A DNA stretch of 25,597 nt from Methylococcaceae bacterium (GTDB taxonomy: Bacteria; Pseudomonadota; Gammaproteobacteria; Methylococcales; Methylococcaceae). How positions within the stretch are numbered: position 1 is the first letter of the stretch; every line of letters begins with the position of its first letter. The translations under genes were made by a program, and so were the position numbers. Below are positions 17,428 to 25,385 of this stretch, in pieces. A model generated the notes under the pieces. The model worked only from the letters and a program-made list of their open reading frames with translations, was not told the origin of the DNA and ran no database searches. The DNA lies in NCBI GenBank assembly GCA_012026715.1, contig VEPB01000508.1, positions 1 through 25,597 on the forward strand, given 5' to 3'.

Positions 17428-18510
17428 TCAGCGCAACTTCAATGTCGCCAGCCCGGACAGGACCAGTATCACCGTGATGATCCAAAATCTCACGATGACC
17501 CGCGGCTCCGGCCAGCCCTTCAATTCGAAATGGTGATGGATGGGCGCCATGCGAAAGATGCGCTTGCCGGTCATCTTGTAGGACAGCACCTGCAGCATCA
17601 CCGACAGGGTCTCCATGACGAACCCCCCGCCCATGATCATCAACACGATCTCCTGCCGCACCAGCACCGCCAGGGTGCCCAGCCCGGCCCCCAGCGCCAG
17701 GGCGCCGACGTCACCCATGAACACCTGGGCCGGATAGGCGTTGAACCACAAAAACCCCAGCCCCGCCCCCACCAGCGCGCCGCAGAACACCACCAGTTCA
17801 CCGGCCTTGGGGATGTAAGGAATCCCCAGGTATTCGGCGAAGTGCACGTTGCCAGAGGCATAAGCGAAGATACCGAGGGCTCCGCCCACCAGAACGGTGG
17901 GCATGATGGCCAGGCCGTCCAGGCCGTCGGTGAGGTTCACCGCGTTGCTGGTGCCGACGATCACGAAATAGGTCAAGACCACGTAGAGCCAGCCCATGTT
18001 CAACACCACCTGCTTGAAGAACGGCACGATGAACTGGGTTTCGGCCGGAACCGTCGCCGTCGCGTAAAGGAACACCGCGGCCGCCCCGCCGAACACCGAC
18101 TGCCCCAGGTACTTGTAGCGCGCCGACAGCCCTTTGCTGTTGCGCAGCACCAGCTTCTTGTAGTCATCGATGAACCCGATCACGCCAAAGGCCAGGGTCA
18201 CCAGCAGGGTCACCCAGATGTAGCGGTTGCTCCAATCCCCCCACAGCACGGTCGCCACCGCGATGGACACCAGGATCAGAGCACCTCCCATGGTGGGCGT
18301 GCCGGATTTCGACAGGTGGGACTGAGGACCGTCGTCGCGCACGCTCTGGCCGATCTTGTAGCGCGACAGGTGGCGAATCATGGGCGGTCCCACCAGAAAC
18401 GAGATCAAAAGCGCGGTCAGCACACCCAGGATGGCGCGAAACGTCAGGTAATGGAAAACCCGGAAAAAATCGAAATAGACTTCCAGCCATACGGCCAGTT
18501 TCAATAACAT
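17428..18510 (-). CDS. mraY: Phospho-N-acetylmuramoyl-pentapeptide transferase
   Basis: A 360-residue polytopic membrane enzyme that transfers phospho-MurNAc-pentapeptide to undecaprenyl phosphate, making lipid I. The catalytic Asp115-Asp116 pair (FIDDYKK), NLTDGLDGLA (192-201), Asp267 in FMGDVGA and the HHHFELKG loop (325-332) are all present, and the length equals that of the E. coli enzyme. The ATG at 18510 lies inside the end of murF (10-bp overlap) with GAGGGG six bases upstream. Confidence 0.97.
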   Translation of the reverse strand: MLLKLAVWLEVYFDFFRVFHYLTFRAILGVLTALLISFLVGPPMIRHLSRYKIGQSVRDDGPQSHLSKSGTPTMGGALILVSIAVATVLWGDWSNRYIWVTLLVTLAFGVIGFIDDYKKLVLRNSKGLSARYKYLGQSVFGGAAAVFLYATATVPAETQFIVPFFKQVVLNMGWLYVVLTYFVIVGTSNAVNLTDGLDGLAIMPTVLVGGALGIFAYASGNVHFAEYLGIPYIPKAGELVVFCGALVGAGLGFLWFNAYPAQVFMGDVGALALGAGLGTLAVLVRQEIVLMIMGGGFVMETLSVMLQVLSYKMTGKRIFRMAPIHHHFELKGWPEPRVIVRFWIITVILVLSGLATLKLR

Positions 18511-19883
18511 GCGAACCCCTCGCGCTTCTGCATGAGCGCTTCGACCACGCGCTCCATGCGCTGGCTACGGGATCCCTTGACCAGGACCACCACGTTTTCC
18601 CGCAGCTCCCGTTGCAATTGTCCGATCAGCTCGGCCTGATCGGCGAAATAGGTAGCCCCGTCGCCAAAGCTCTCGACGCTGTGCTCGGCATCCGGGCCGG
18701 TGGCAAACAGTCGCCGCACCCCCATGGCCTTGGCCTGCCGACCCAGTTCGGCATGCAGGCCCGCGCTGGTCTCCCCCAACTCCCCCAACGCCCCCAGGGC
18801 CACCCAGGGTTCGCCGGGCAGTTCCAGCAACACCTCCAAGGCCGCCCGGAATGAGGTCGGATTGGCGTTGTAGCTGTCGTTGATGACCAAGGCGCCGGCT
18901 TCCGCCCGGGTCGGCTGCATCCGCCCCGCCACCGGCCGAACCTTGGCCAGGCCTGCCGCCGTCTGGTCAAGCTCCAACCCCAAGGCGATTCCCACGGCGA
19001 TAGCGGCCAGCGCATTGGCGACGTTGTGGCGGCCGGCCAGGCCGATTTCGGCCCGATGACGCCGGCTGGAGTGGACGAATTCAAAGCTGCTCCTGAATCC
19101 ATCCGCGTCGCACGACATCCGGATGGAGTCGGCGATCCCGGCGACTTCGGCATCGGCACCGAAACCGAAACGGATCGCCCGACGGCTGCCGGCCAGATCC
19201 CGCCACAGCCCGAGAAACGGGTCGTCGGCATTCAGCACCGCCACGCCGTCGGCAGACAACGCCTGAATCAGTTCGCCCTTGGCGCGGGCCACGCCCTCAC
19301 GGCTGCCAAAACCCTCCAGATGAGCAGCGCCCGCATTGGTGATGACGCCGACCTCCGGCCTCGCAAGCCCGGCGACATAAGCGATCTCGCCGGGGTGGTT
19401 GGCGCCCATTTCGATCACCCCGTAACGCTGGGCGGCTTCCAATTCCAGCAGGGTGAGCGGAACGCCCAGATCGTTGTTGAGATTGCCCCGGGTTTTCAAG
19501 GTCGTCCCAGCCTCTCCCAACACCGCTGCAATCATCTCCTTGGCGGTGGTCTTGCCGTTGCTGCCGGTGACGCCAACCAGCCGAACCGGGAGGCGACTCC
19601 GCCATTCCGCCGCGACCTGGCCCAAGGCGCGGCGGACATCGGCCACCCGGACTTGAGGCAACGCGCAATCGACCCAACGTTCCACCAGCGCCGCTGCCGC
19701 ACCTTGCCGCTCCGCCTGCGCCACGAAATCGTGACCGTCGCAGCGAGTACCGGCCAAAGCCACGAATAACTGGTCCGGCCTCAGGGTGCGGCTGTCGATG
19801 CCGGCACCGCGAAAATCGCAATCCCGGCCACGCAGGCTGCCGCCGCCGATGGCTGCCAGTTCGCTCAAGCGCATCCGCTTCAA
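18501..19883 (-). CDS. murF: UDP-N-acetylmuramoyl-tripeptide--D-alanyl-D-alanine ligase
   Basis: A 460-residue Mur ligase adding the D-Ala-D-Ala made by Ddl to the UDP-MurNAc-tripeptide. The P-loop GVTGSNGKTTAKEM is at 104-117, followed by TRGNLNNDLGVPLTLL (131-146), EMGANHPGEI (158-167) and the C-terminal VINDSYNANPTS block. The start is uncertain. A TTG at 19883 makes a TTGA overlap with the murE stop and has a G-rich run five bases upstream; the ATG at 19874, three codons later, is the obvious alternative (457 residues, MRLSELAAIGGG). I report the longer form because coupled overlaps are the rule in this cluster. Confidence 0.93.
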   Translation of the reverse strand: MKRMRLSELAAIGGGSLRGRDCDFRGAGIDSRTLRPDQLFVALAGTRCDGHDFVAQAERQGAAAALVERWVDCALPQVRVADVRRALGQVAAEWRSRLPVRLVGVTGSNGKTTAKEMIAAVLGEAGTTLKTRGNLNNDLGVPLTLLELEAAQRYGVIEMGANHPGEIAYVAGLARPEVGVITNAGAAHLEGFGSREGVARAKGELIQALSADGVAVLNADDPFLGLWRDLAGSRRAIRFGFGADAEVAGIADSIRMSCDADGFRSSFEFVHSSRRHRAEIGLAGRHNVANALAAIAVGIALGLELDQTAAGLAKVRPVAGRMQPTRAEAGALVINDSYNANPTSFRAALEVLLELPGEPWVALGALGELGETSAGLHAELGRQAKAMGVRRLFATGPDAEHSVESFGDGATYFADQAELIGQLQRELRENVVVLVKGSRSQRMERVVEALMQKREGFACY

Positions 19884-21400
19884 CGCCGCCCCCCAGCCGC
19901 CAGCAACTGGCAGACCACATCGCGATCGCTGAACGGCGTCAACACCCCACTGACCTCCTGGGTGGTCTCGTGGCCCTTGCCGGCCACCAGCACCACATCG
20001 GCCGGATGCGCCCGGTCAATGGCATAAGCAATGGCGCTGCGGCGGTCGCGCATGACCTGCACCGCGGCGCCCCGGCAGCCCTGCAGGATTTCGGCGATGA
20101 TGCCGTCGCCGTCTTCGTCGCGGGGATTGTCGTCGGTCAACACGATGGCGTCGGCCAACCGGTCCGCCACCGCCCCCATCTGCGAACGCTTGCCCCGATC
20201 GCGGTTGCCGCCGCAACCGAACACGACCCAGAGGACGGCGGCGCAATGCGGCCGAAGGCTGCTCAGAGCCTTTTCCATCGCATCGGGGGTATGGGCATAA
20301 TCGACCACCACGATCGGGCCGTGGGGCGCGGCGAAGCGCTCCATCCGCCCCGGCACCGGCTTGACCCGTGCCAGGTTGCGAGCGGCATCGGCCAAGCCAT
20401 AGCCAAGCCCCAGCAACACCGCCAGCGAACCCAGCAGGTTTTCCACGTTGAACTCGCCGAATACCGGCGCCCGCACCGTCGCCGCAGCCCCCCCGAACCG
20501 CACGTCGAAACGGATCCCCGAGGCGTCGTGCACGACTGCGTCCGCATCCAGCACCTCCACCGTGCCACCAACCGCGGCGCGGCGCCGGGTGTAGCCAATC
20601 GTGCGGACCCCCGAGGGCGTCACCGCGGCGATGGCATCGGCGCTGCCGTCATCCAGGTTGAATGCGACGAACCCCAGGCCAGGCCACCGCACCAGTCGCA
20701 ACTTGGCCTCCAGATAACCGGCCATGGTGCCGTGATAGTCCAGATGGTCACGGCTCAGATTGGTGAACAGCGCTCCGCGGAATCGCACGCCGTTAAGCCG
20801 GCCCTGTTCCAGCCCGTGGGACGAAGCCTCCATCGCCACCGACCCGATGCCGCGGCTGCGTAGCCGGTCGAGCACCCGGTGCAGGGCGATGGCGTCGGGG
20901 GTGGTGTGCAGGGTCGGCTCCAACTGGCCGGGGACCCCCCAGCCGAGTGTGCCGACCACCGCTGCCGGTTTGGGCCCGGTGAGGGCGTCGGCCAGAAAAT
21001 GGCTGCAGGACGTCTTGCCGTTGGTGCCGGTGATGCCGACGATCTGCAAACTCCGGGAGGGCTCGCCAAAATAGCGGGCGGCGATCAGTCCCAACTGCTG
21101 GGCAAGATCTTCCACCGCGATACACGGCACCGCACTGATGCCAGCAGCAAGTTCGGCGCCACCGCCGGCCGGATCATACACAATAGCCGCCGCGCCCCGG
21201 TCGATCGCCTCTGCGGCATGGCGCATGCCGTGGGAACGCTGTCCTGCCAGGGCAATAAACAACTCGCCGGGCTCGATGGCCCGGCTGTCGTGATTCAACC
21301 CCGCGATCCCCCGGTTCGGTAGGAGATCGGGCTCGACCATCCCCATCAGCAGCTTGTCGAGTCGTGGTATGGCCATGGGGGGACGCCTTAACGCAATCAT
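19880..21400 (-). CDS. murE: UDP-N-acetylmuramoyl-L-alanyl-D-glutamate--2,6-diaminopimelate ligase
   Basis: A 506-residue Mur ligase adding the third amino acid of the stem peptide. The P-loop GITGTNGKTS is at 122-131, EASSHGLEQGRLNG around 191-204, and VVDYAHTPDAMEKAL at 365-379. The substrate motif DNPR at 424-427 specifies meso-diaminopimelate rather than lysine, as expected for Gram-negative peptidoglycan. The ATG at 21400 overlaps the ftsI stop as ATGA. A second in-frame ATG at 21376 with AAGG upstream is a possible alternative start eight codons in. Confidence 0.95.
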   Translation of the reverse strand: MIALRRPPMAIPRLDKLLMGMVEPDLLPNRGIAGLNHDSRAIEPGELFIALAGQRSHGMRHAAEAIDRGAAAIVYDPAGGGAELAAGISAVPCIAVEDLAQQLGLIAARYFGEPSRSLQIVGITGTNGKTSCSHFLADALTGPKPAAVVGTLGWGVPGQLEPTLHTTPDAIALHRVLDRLRSRGIGSVAMEASSHGLEQGRLNGVRFRGALFTNLSRDHLDYHGTMAGYLEAKLRLVRWPGLGFVAFNLDDGSADAIAAVTPSGVRTIGYTRRRAAVGGTVEVLDADAVVHDASGIRFDVRFGGAAATVRAPVFGEFNVENLLGSLAVLLGLGYGLADAARNLARVKPVPGRMERFAAPHGPIVVVDYAHTPDAMEKALSSLRPHCAAVLWVVFGCGGNRDRGKRSQMGAVADRLADAIVLTDDNPRDEDGDGIIAEILQGCRGAAVQVMRDRRSAIAYAIDRAHPADVVLVAGKGHETTQEVSGVLTPFSDRDVVCQLLAAGGRR

Positions 21401-23115
21401 ATGCCGCCATCCTGCAGCGCGGTCTGGATGCCGGAATCCTGGTCCGGCGCGATGTTGAGCAGGCGCAGCGCGCCTTCCATCACGCTGGAGAACACCGGCG
21501 CCGCCACCGCACCACCGTAGTATTCGCCGGCGCTGGGCTCGTCGATCATGACGATCATGACCAGACGGGGCTTGCTGGCCGGCGCCATGCCGGCGAAGAA
21601 CGACAGATAGGCCGATTCCTCATAGCCGCGGGCGCCCGTTTTCTTGACCGTGCCGGTCTTGCCCGCCACACGGAATCCCGGGATGGCCGCTTTGAGGGCG
21701 GTTCCCTCGCGGGTCACCACCGATTCCAGCATGGTGCGGACGGTGTTGGCGGTCTTCACCGACATGATGCGGTGACTCTCGCCCGGCCGGTCGCGCTTCA
21801 GCAGGGCCACCATCGGCATTACGCCCTCGTTGGCCAAGGCGGTGTACGCCCGCCCCAGTTGCAGCAGCGAGGTGGACAAGCCGTACCCGAACGACAGGGT
21901 CGCCTGCTCGAAGGCATTCCAGCCCTGATGATCCGACAGCCGGCCGTTGGCCTCGCCGGGAAAACCGGTTTCCAGGGGCTGGCCGAAACCCAGGTTGTTG
22001 TAGAACGCCCAGAACTTGGCCGAAGGCAGGTTCATGACGATCTTGGTCATGCCCACGTTGCTGGACTTCTGCAAAATATGGGCAACGTCCAGCACGCCGT
22101 AGTTGTGAACATCCTTGACCAGGTTGTGACCCACGTGCATCTGGCCAGGATTGGTGTCGAACTGGCTTTCCGGCCGCACCGAGCCCAATTCGAGGGCGCA
22201 GGCGACACCAAACGGCTTTATGGTGGAGCCGGGCTCGAACACGTCGGTGATGGCCCGGTTACGCGACGCGCCGCCGCTCATCTTGACGCGGGAATTGGGG
22301 TTGAAGGAAGGCTGATTCACCATCGCCAGCACCTCGCCATTCTGGGCATCCAGCAAAACCAGCGAGCCGGATTTGGCGCGGTTCTGCAGCACGGCCTTCT
22401 TCAATTCGCGATAGGCTAGATACTGCAGGCGCTGGTCGATGGAAAGGGTCAGATCCTTGCCGGGCACCGGCAGGCGGATGTTATCCAGGTCCTCGATGAT
22501 GCGGCGCTTGCCGTCGCGGATGATCTTCTTGGCGCCGGGCACGCCTTTCAACCAGTCGTTGTAGGCCAGTTCCATGCCTTCCTGGCCACGGTCGTCGATA
22601 TTGTTGAAGCCGACCAAATGGGCGGCAACCTCACCGGTGGGGTAGTAGCGGTGGAATTCCCGTTCCGCGTAAACCCCAGGCAGATTGAGGGCCATGGCCT
22701 GATCGGCCAATTCCGGGCTCATGCGCCGCTTCAGATAGACGAAACTGTGGCCGTCGTCCGCTGCCCGCTTCTGGATGTCCTTGGCCGAGATCCCCAGCGT
22801 GTCTCCCAGCGCCTTCACTTCGCGGGGGGACGCTTCGAACTCCTTGGGATTGATCCAGACCGACTTCACCGGCGTGCTGATGGCCAGCAGTTCGCCGTTG
22901 CGATCGAGGACGCGCCCGCGGTGTGCCGGCACCGGCACCACCCCGACCAGACGCCGATCGCCTTTATCCTGCAGGAACTGGCGGTTGACCACCTGGAGAT
23001 CCACCGCCCGCAGCACCAGCGCCGCCATCCCGGCCAGCAGCAGCAGCAGCAGGAAGCGCCAACGGACAGTAAAGTCCGTTTCGTCGTTGGCGCGGGGCTG
23101 AGCGATGATCATCAT
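21397..23115 (-). CDS. ftsI: Septal peptidoglycan transpeptidase FtsI (PBP3)
   Basis: A 572-residue class B penicillin-binding protein that crosslinks septal glycan made by FtsW. A short cytoplasmic N-terminus and one membrane helix (about 20-37) precede the pedestal domain, with RGRVLDRNGELLAIS at 66-80. The transpeptidase domain carries the three active-site motifs: STIK (Ser297, Lys300), SSN (351-353) and KTG (486-488). No strong ribosome-binding site precedes the ATG at 23115, and the ftsL stop is 12 bases away, so reinitiation after ftsL is likely. The length is typical. Confidence 0.97.
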   Translation of the reverse strand: MMIIAQPRANDETDFTVRWRFLLLLLLAGMAALVLRAVDLQVVNRQFLQDKGDRRLVGVVPVPAHRGRVLDRNGELLAISTPVKSVWINPKEFEASPREVKALGDTLGISAKDIQKRAADDGHSFVYLKRRMSPELADQAMALNLPGVYAEREFHRYYPTGEVAAHLVGFNNIDDRGQEGMELAYNDWLKGVPGAKKIIRDGKRRIIEDLDNIRLPVPGKDLTLSIDQRLQYLAYRELKKAVLQNRAKSGSLVLLDAQNGEVLAMVNQPSFNPNSRVKMSGGASRNRAITDVFEPGSTIKPFGVACALELGSVRPESQFDTNPGQMHVGHNLVKDVHNYGVLDVAHILQKSSNVGMTKIVMNLPSAKFWAFYNNLGFGQPLETGFPGEANGRLSDHQGWNAFEQATLSFGYGLSTSLLQLGRAYTALANEGVMPMVALLKRDRPGESHRIMSVKTANTVRTMLESVVTREGTALKAAIPGFRVAGKTGTVKKTGARGYEESAYLSFFAGMAPASKPRLVMIVMIDEPSAGEYYGGAVAAPVFSSVMEGALRLLNIAPDQDSGIQTALQDGGI

Positions 23116-23127
23116 GTTCGTGTGTTT

Positions 23128-23385
23128 CTAGGGTTTGAGGTAAATGATCGCGTTGCGATCCGGCAGGATCATGCCCAGCCGCGTCCTTGCCAGCCGCTCG
23201 ATGCGGCTGTGTTCCGCCCAGGTGTTCTGCTCCAGTTGCAGCTGTCCCCATTCCAGCTCATACAGATCCAGTTCCTGCTCCAACCGTTGAATTTCGGCAA
23301 ACAACATGCGCGAGCGATACTTGGTGTAAACCACCGCCAGGGCGGACAACACCATAACCATCAACAAACTCACCAGCAGCCTCAT
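23128..23385 (-). CDS. ftsL: Cell division protein FtsL
   Basis: An 85-residue bitopic membrane protein: membrane helix about 3-20, then a periplasmic leucine-zipper-like coiled coil (about 26-56, AEIQRLEQELDLYELEWGQLQLE) and the ending ARTRLGMILPDRNAIIYL. It binds FtsB and FtsQ and helps activate FtsW-FtsI. I set the start at the ATG at 23385, which forms ATGA with the rsmH stop; the open frame reaches further upstream but that part is antisense-like coding noise within rsmH. It is slightly shorter than E. coli FtsL because the cytoplasmic tail is almost absent. Confidence 0.93.
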   Translation of the reverse strand: MRLLVSLLMVMVLSALAVVYTKYRSRMLFAEIQRLEQELDLYELEWGQLQLEQNTWAEHSRIERLARTRLGMILPDRNAIIYLKP

Positions 23386-24302
23386 GCGGACAACCGCTCG
23401 GCGACGCGCAACACCGCGCTGCGGGACCGCGGATTGGCGGCTGTTTCCGCACGACCAGGCATCTGCGCCCTGCCCACGGCGCGCAGGGTCGGCCGATGCT
23501 CCACCAACGGCGGCAGGTGGGGTGGTTGCATGGCGCCCTTGTGGCAATCGCGGATAAACCGCTTGACGATGCGGTCTTCCAGGGAATGGAAGGAGATCAC
23601 CGTCAGCCGTCCCCCCGGCCGCAAAACTTCAACCGCCTGTTTAAGCACTTCGCGCAACTCCTCCAGTTCACGGTTGATGGCGATACGGATGGCTTGAAAG
23701 CTCCGGGTCGCCGGATGTTTATTCTTTTCCCGGGTCGGCACCGCGGCTTCGATGACCGCGACCAGTTGCCCGGTGGTCAGCAGCGGCCGGCGCGCCACGA
23801 CGGCGCGAGCGATGCGGCCGGCAAATCGTTCCTCGCCGTACTCCCGCAGCACCCTGGCCAGTTCCGCTTCGTCCACGGTGGCCAGCCACTCCGCCGCAGT
23901 CGGCCCCTGATTCGTGTCCATGCGCATGTCCAAAGGGCCGTCGCGCAGGAAGCTGAATCCCCGTTCAGCCTCGTCCAACTGAGGCGAGGACACCCCCAAA
24001 TCAAGCAGTACGCCGGCAACCTTGCCGGTCCAGCCGCGCAACTCGCACAGTTCCGCCAGCCGCGCAAAACTGCTTTGCACCAATTCGAAACGCCCATCCT
24101 CCCGCAGCAGGGAGGCCTCGATCGAACTCAACGCCGCCGCATCCTTGTCGAGTGCCAACAGACGGCCCGTCCCATCCAGCCGTGCGAGAATTTCGCGACT
24201 GTGCCCACCTCGTCCAAACGTCCCGTCGACATAAACCCCGTCCGGAACAATCGCCAAGGCGTCCAACACTTCCGCCGGCATGACCGGCAGGTGTTCGGCC
24301 AT
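23382..24302 (-). CDS. rsmH: 16S rRNA (cytosine(1402)-N4)-methyltransferase RsmH
   Basis: A 306-residue SAM-dependent methyltransferase (formerly MraW) that modifies C1402 in the ribosomal P site. The SAM motif DGTFGRGGHS is at 26-35, LLDLGVSSPQLD at 99-110, KHPATRSFQAIRIAIN at 195-210 and ISFHSLEDR at 236-244. The ATG at 24302 follows the mraZ stop by two bases with no visible ribosome-binding site of its own, so it probably depends on coupling to mraZ translation. Confidence 0.97.
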   Translation of the reverse strand: MAEHLPVMPAEVLDALAIVPDGVYVDGTFGRGGHSREILARLDGTGRLLALDKDAAALSSIEASLLREDGRFELVQSSFARLAELCELRGWTGKVAGVLLDLGVSSPQLDEAERGFSFLRDGPLDMRMDTNQGPTAAEWLATVDEAELARVLREYGEERFAGRIARAVVARRPLLTTGQLVAVIEAAVPTREKNKHPATRSFQAIRIAINRELEELREVLKQAVEVLRPGGRLTVISFHSLEDRIVKRFIRDCHKGAMQPPHLPPLVEHRPTLRAVGRAQMPGRAETAANPRSRSAVLRVAERLSA

Positions 24303-24304
24303 TG

Positions 24305-24760
24305 TTAAAACGACAGGTTGGCGAAAGCGGGCGGCAAGGTGCCGTCACCCAGGATGTCTTGATCGAGGGTCGCTTCGTAGGCTTGATTCCAGCCCTCCTC
24401 ATCCCAGATCTCGAACTTGCTACCCTGGCCGACAAAGGCAATCCGCTTTTCCAATCCGGCCTTCTTGCGCAGCGGTTCGGGAACCAGGAAACGGCCCTGG
24501 GCATCCAGATCGCATTCCACGGCGTGGCCGATCAACAGCCGCCGCAGCGCTTGTGCCGATTTATCGAACATGGGGAGCTTGTCCAGTTGGCGCTCGAGGC
24601 TTTCCCACACCGGCAACGGATACAGCGAGAGACAGCGATCCAGACTCACCGTCAGGATCAGCTGGGACTCGCAGCATTCCTGCAATTCCGGCCGGTACTT
24701 GGTCGGAATCGCAAGCCTGCCCTTATCGTCAAGGTTGATGGACGCCAGACCCCGAAACAC
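24305..24760 (-). CDS. mraZ: Transcriptional regulator MraZ
   Basis: A 151-residue protein with two SpoVT/AbrB-like swapped-hairpin domains, each with the family's DxxGR core: DKGR at 12-15 and DAQGR at 86-90. MraZ forms ring oligomers and represses the dcw promoter by binding short direct repeats. The start is GTG at 24760, giving MFRGLASINLDDKGR after initiation, which matches the family N-terminus. The only ribosome-binding-like sequence, GGTGG, lies about six bases upstream and is part of the last operator box. It is the first gene of the cluster. Confidence 0.96.
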   Translation of the reverse strand: MFRGLASINLDDKGRLAIPTKYRPELQECCESQLILTVSLDRCLSLYPLPVWESLERQLDKLPMFDKSAQALRRLLIGHAVECDLDAQGRFLVPEPLRKKAGLEKRIAFVGQGSKFEIWDEEGWNQAYEATLDQDILGDGTLPPAFANLSF

Positions 24761-24766
24761 CTTTTT

Positions 24767-24803
24767 CCACCACTATTCTCCACCAAACACCACTTTTTTC
24801 CAC
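24767..24803 (-). promoter_or_regulatory. MraZ operator: four GTGG boxes at 10-bp period
   Basis: On the minus strand GTGG occurs at 24803-24800, 24793-24790, 24783-24780 and 24773-24770, exactly 10 bp apart. A fifth overlapping GTGG is at 24770-24767. MraZ is known to bind direct repeats of a short G-rich pentamer with five-base spacers (TGGGN in E. coli); this is the same layout with a GTGGN core. The boxes lie just after the predicted transcription start and reach the mraZ ribosome-binding region, so both repression and translation could be affected. Confidence 0.85.
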
Positions 24804-24812
24804 CGAGCGCAG

Positions 24813-24841
24813 AATATAGAAACCAAGTGTTAACAAGTCAA
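24813..24841 (-). promoter_or_regulatory. Sigma70 promoter of the dcw cluster (PmraZ)
   Basis: On the minus strand TTGACT (24841-24836) and TATATT (24818-24813) are separated by exactly 17 bp. Both hexamers are one mismatch from consensus. The predicted transcription start is near 24806, about 46 bases before the mraZ GTG and immediately before the first MraZ box. Confidence 0.85.
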
Positions 24842-25209
24842 GGAACAATTCCCTAAGTGCGTTAGTGGGTTAAGATCCAATTGGAACAGTTGGAGGACGG
24901 CGTCCGATCAAGCCGGACCCGGCAGAACTGGGGAAATAGCGTCGGGATCAACCGTCCAGGGGAGGTCGTCTGGGGGCTAAACGAGGACGGAGCCGAAGAA
25001 AAGACCGCAGAGAAAAGAAGGGCTCTTCATGAGTGCGAGCACAGAAGGAAGCCGTGCTGCCCGCCATGTCTTCCCCGAGGTCGCGCCAATCGGGACAATC
25101 CACCTGATCGCCGCCAATCGTCAGCGCCAGGAGCCACTCCCCCGCCTCCATGGACGAGAGGGTTCCGGAAACCGACCGGCACGATTCCCGGCCGTTAGAT
25201 CCGAACGAG
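24842..25209. other. Intergenic stretch without a supported gene
   Basis: About 370 bases between the mraZ promoter and the multi-hairpin element. A palindrome CCAATTGG is at 24877-24884, about 35 bp upstream of the -35 hexamer. A six-base inverted repeat CCGTCC/GGACGG is at 24952-24957 and 24985-24990. A short open frame starts at the ATG at 25029 after AGAAGGG, but its product shows no recognisable domain and it runs into the repeat element. I see no tRNA, and no RNase P, 6S, SRP or tmRNA signature. Confidence 0.5.
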
Positions 25210-25214
25210 CCGAA

Positions 25215-25380
25215 ACGCCGTTAGGGAGCCGCTGCATTATTCAGCGGCTCCTGCGATGCCGGGATCCACCGCCAAAATCGGAGGCCGTAAGCCTCTGATT
25301 GTGAATCCCCGAAAAACGGCGCTTTCCGGTGACGGACCCTGAGAAATCCAGGATGGATTTATTCAGCGCTTCCTTACGAG
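25215..25380. repeat. Multi-hairpin element, probable interspersed repeat
   Basis: Three clear inverted repeats lie in series. The first is GGAGCCGCTG/CAGCGGCTCC with loop CATTATT (25225-25251, ten perfect pairs). The second is AATCGGAGGC/GCCTCTGATT with loop CGTAA (25276-25300, one G-T). The third is AAATCCA/TGGATTT with a three-base loop (25344-25360). In addition TTATTCAGCGGCTCCT at 25237-25252 recurs as TTATTCAGCGCTTCCT at 25359-25374 (14 of 16 identical), like ends of a unit. The minus-strand open frame across it (25241-25507) looks like repeat translation, not a gene. Boundaries are approximate. Confidence 0.6.
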
Positions 25381-25385
25381 ATAGA

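Noticed and set aside
24881..25198. A 105-codon plus-strand open frame starting with TTG
   Set aside because: It has no ribosome-binding site and a Pro/Arg-rich composition with no recognisable domain; a better-placed ATG frame overlaps it.
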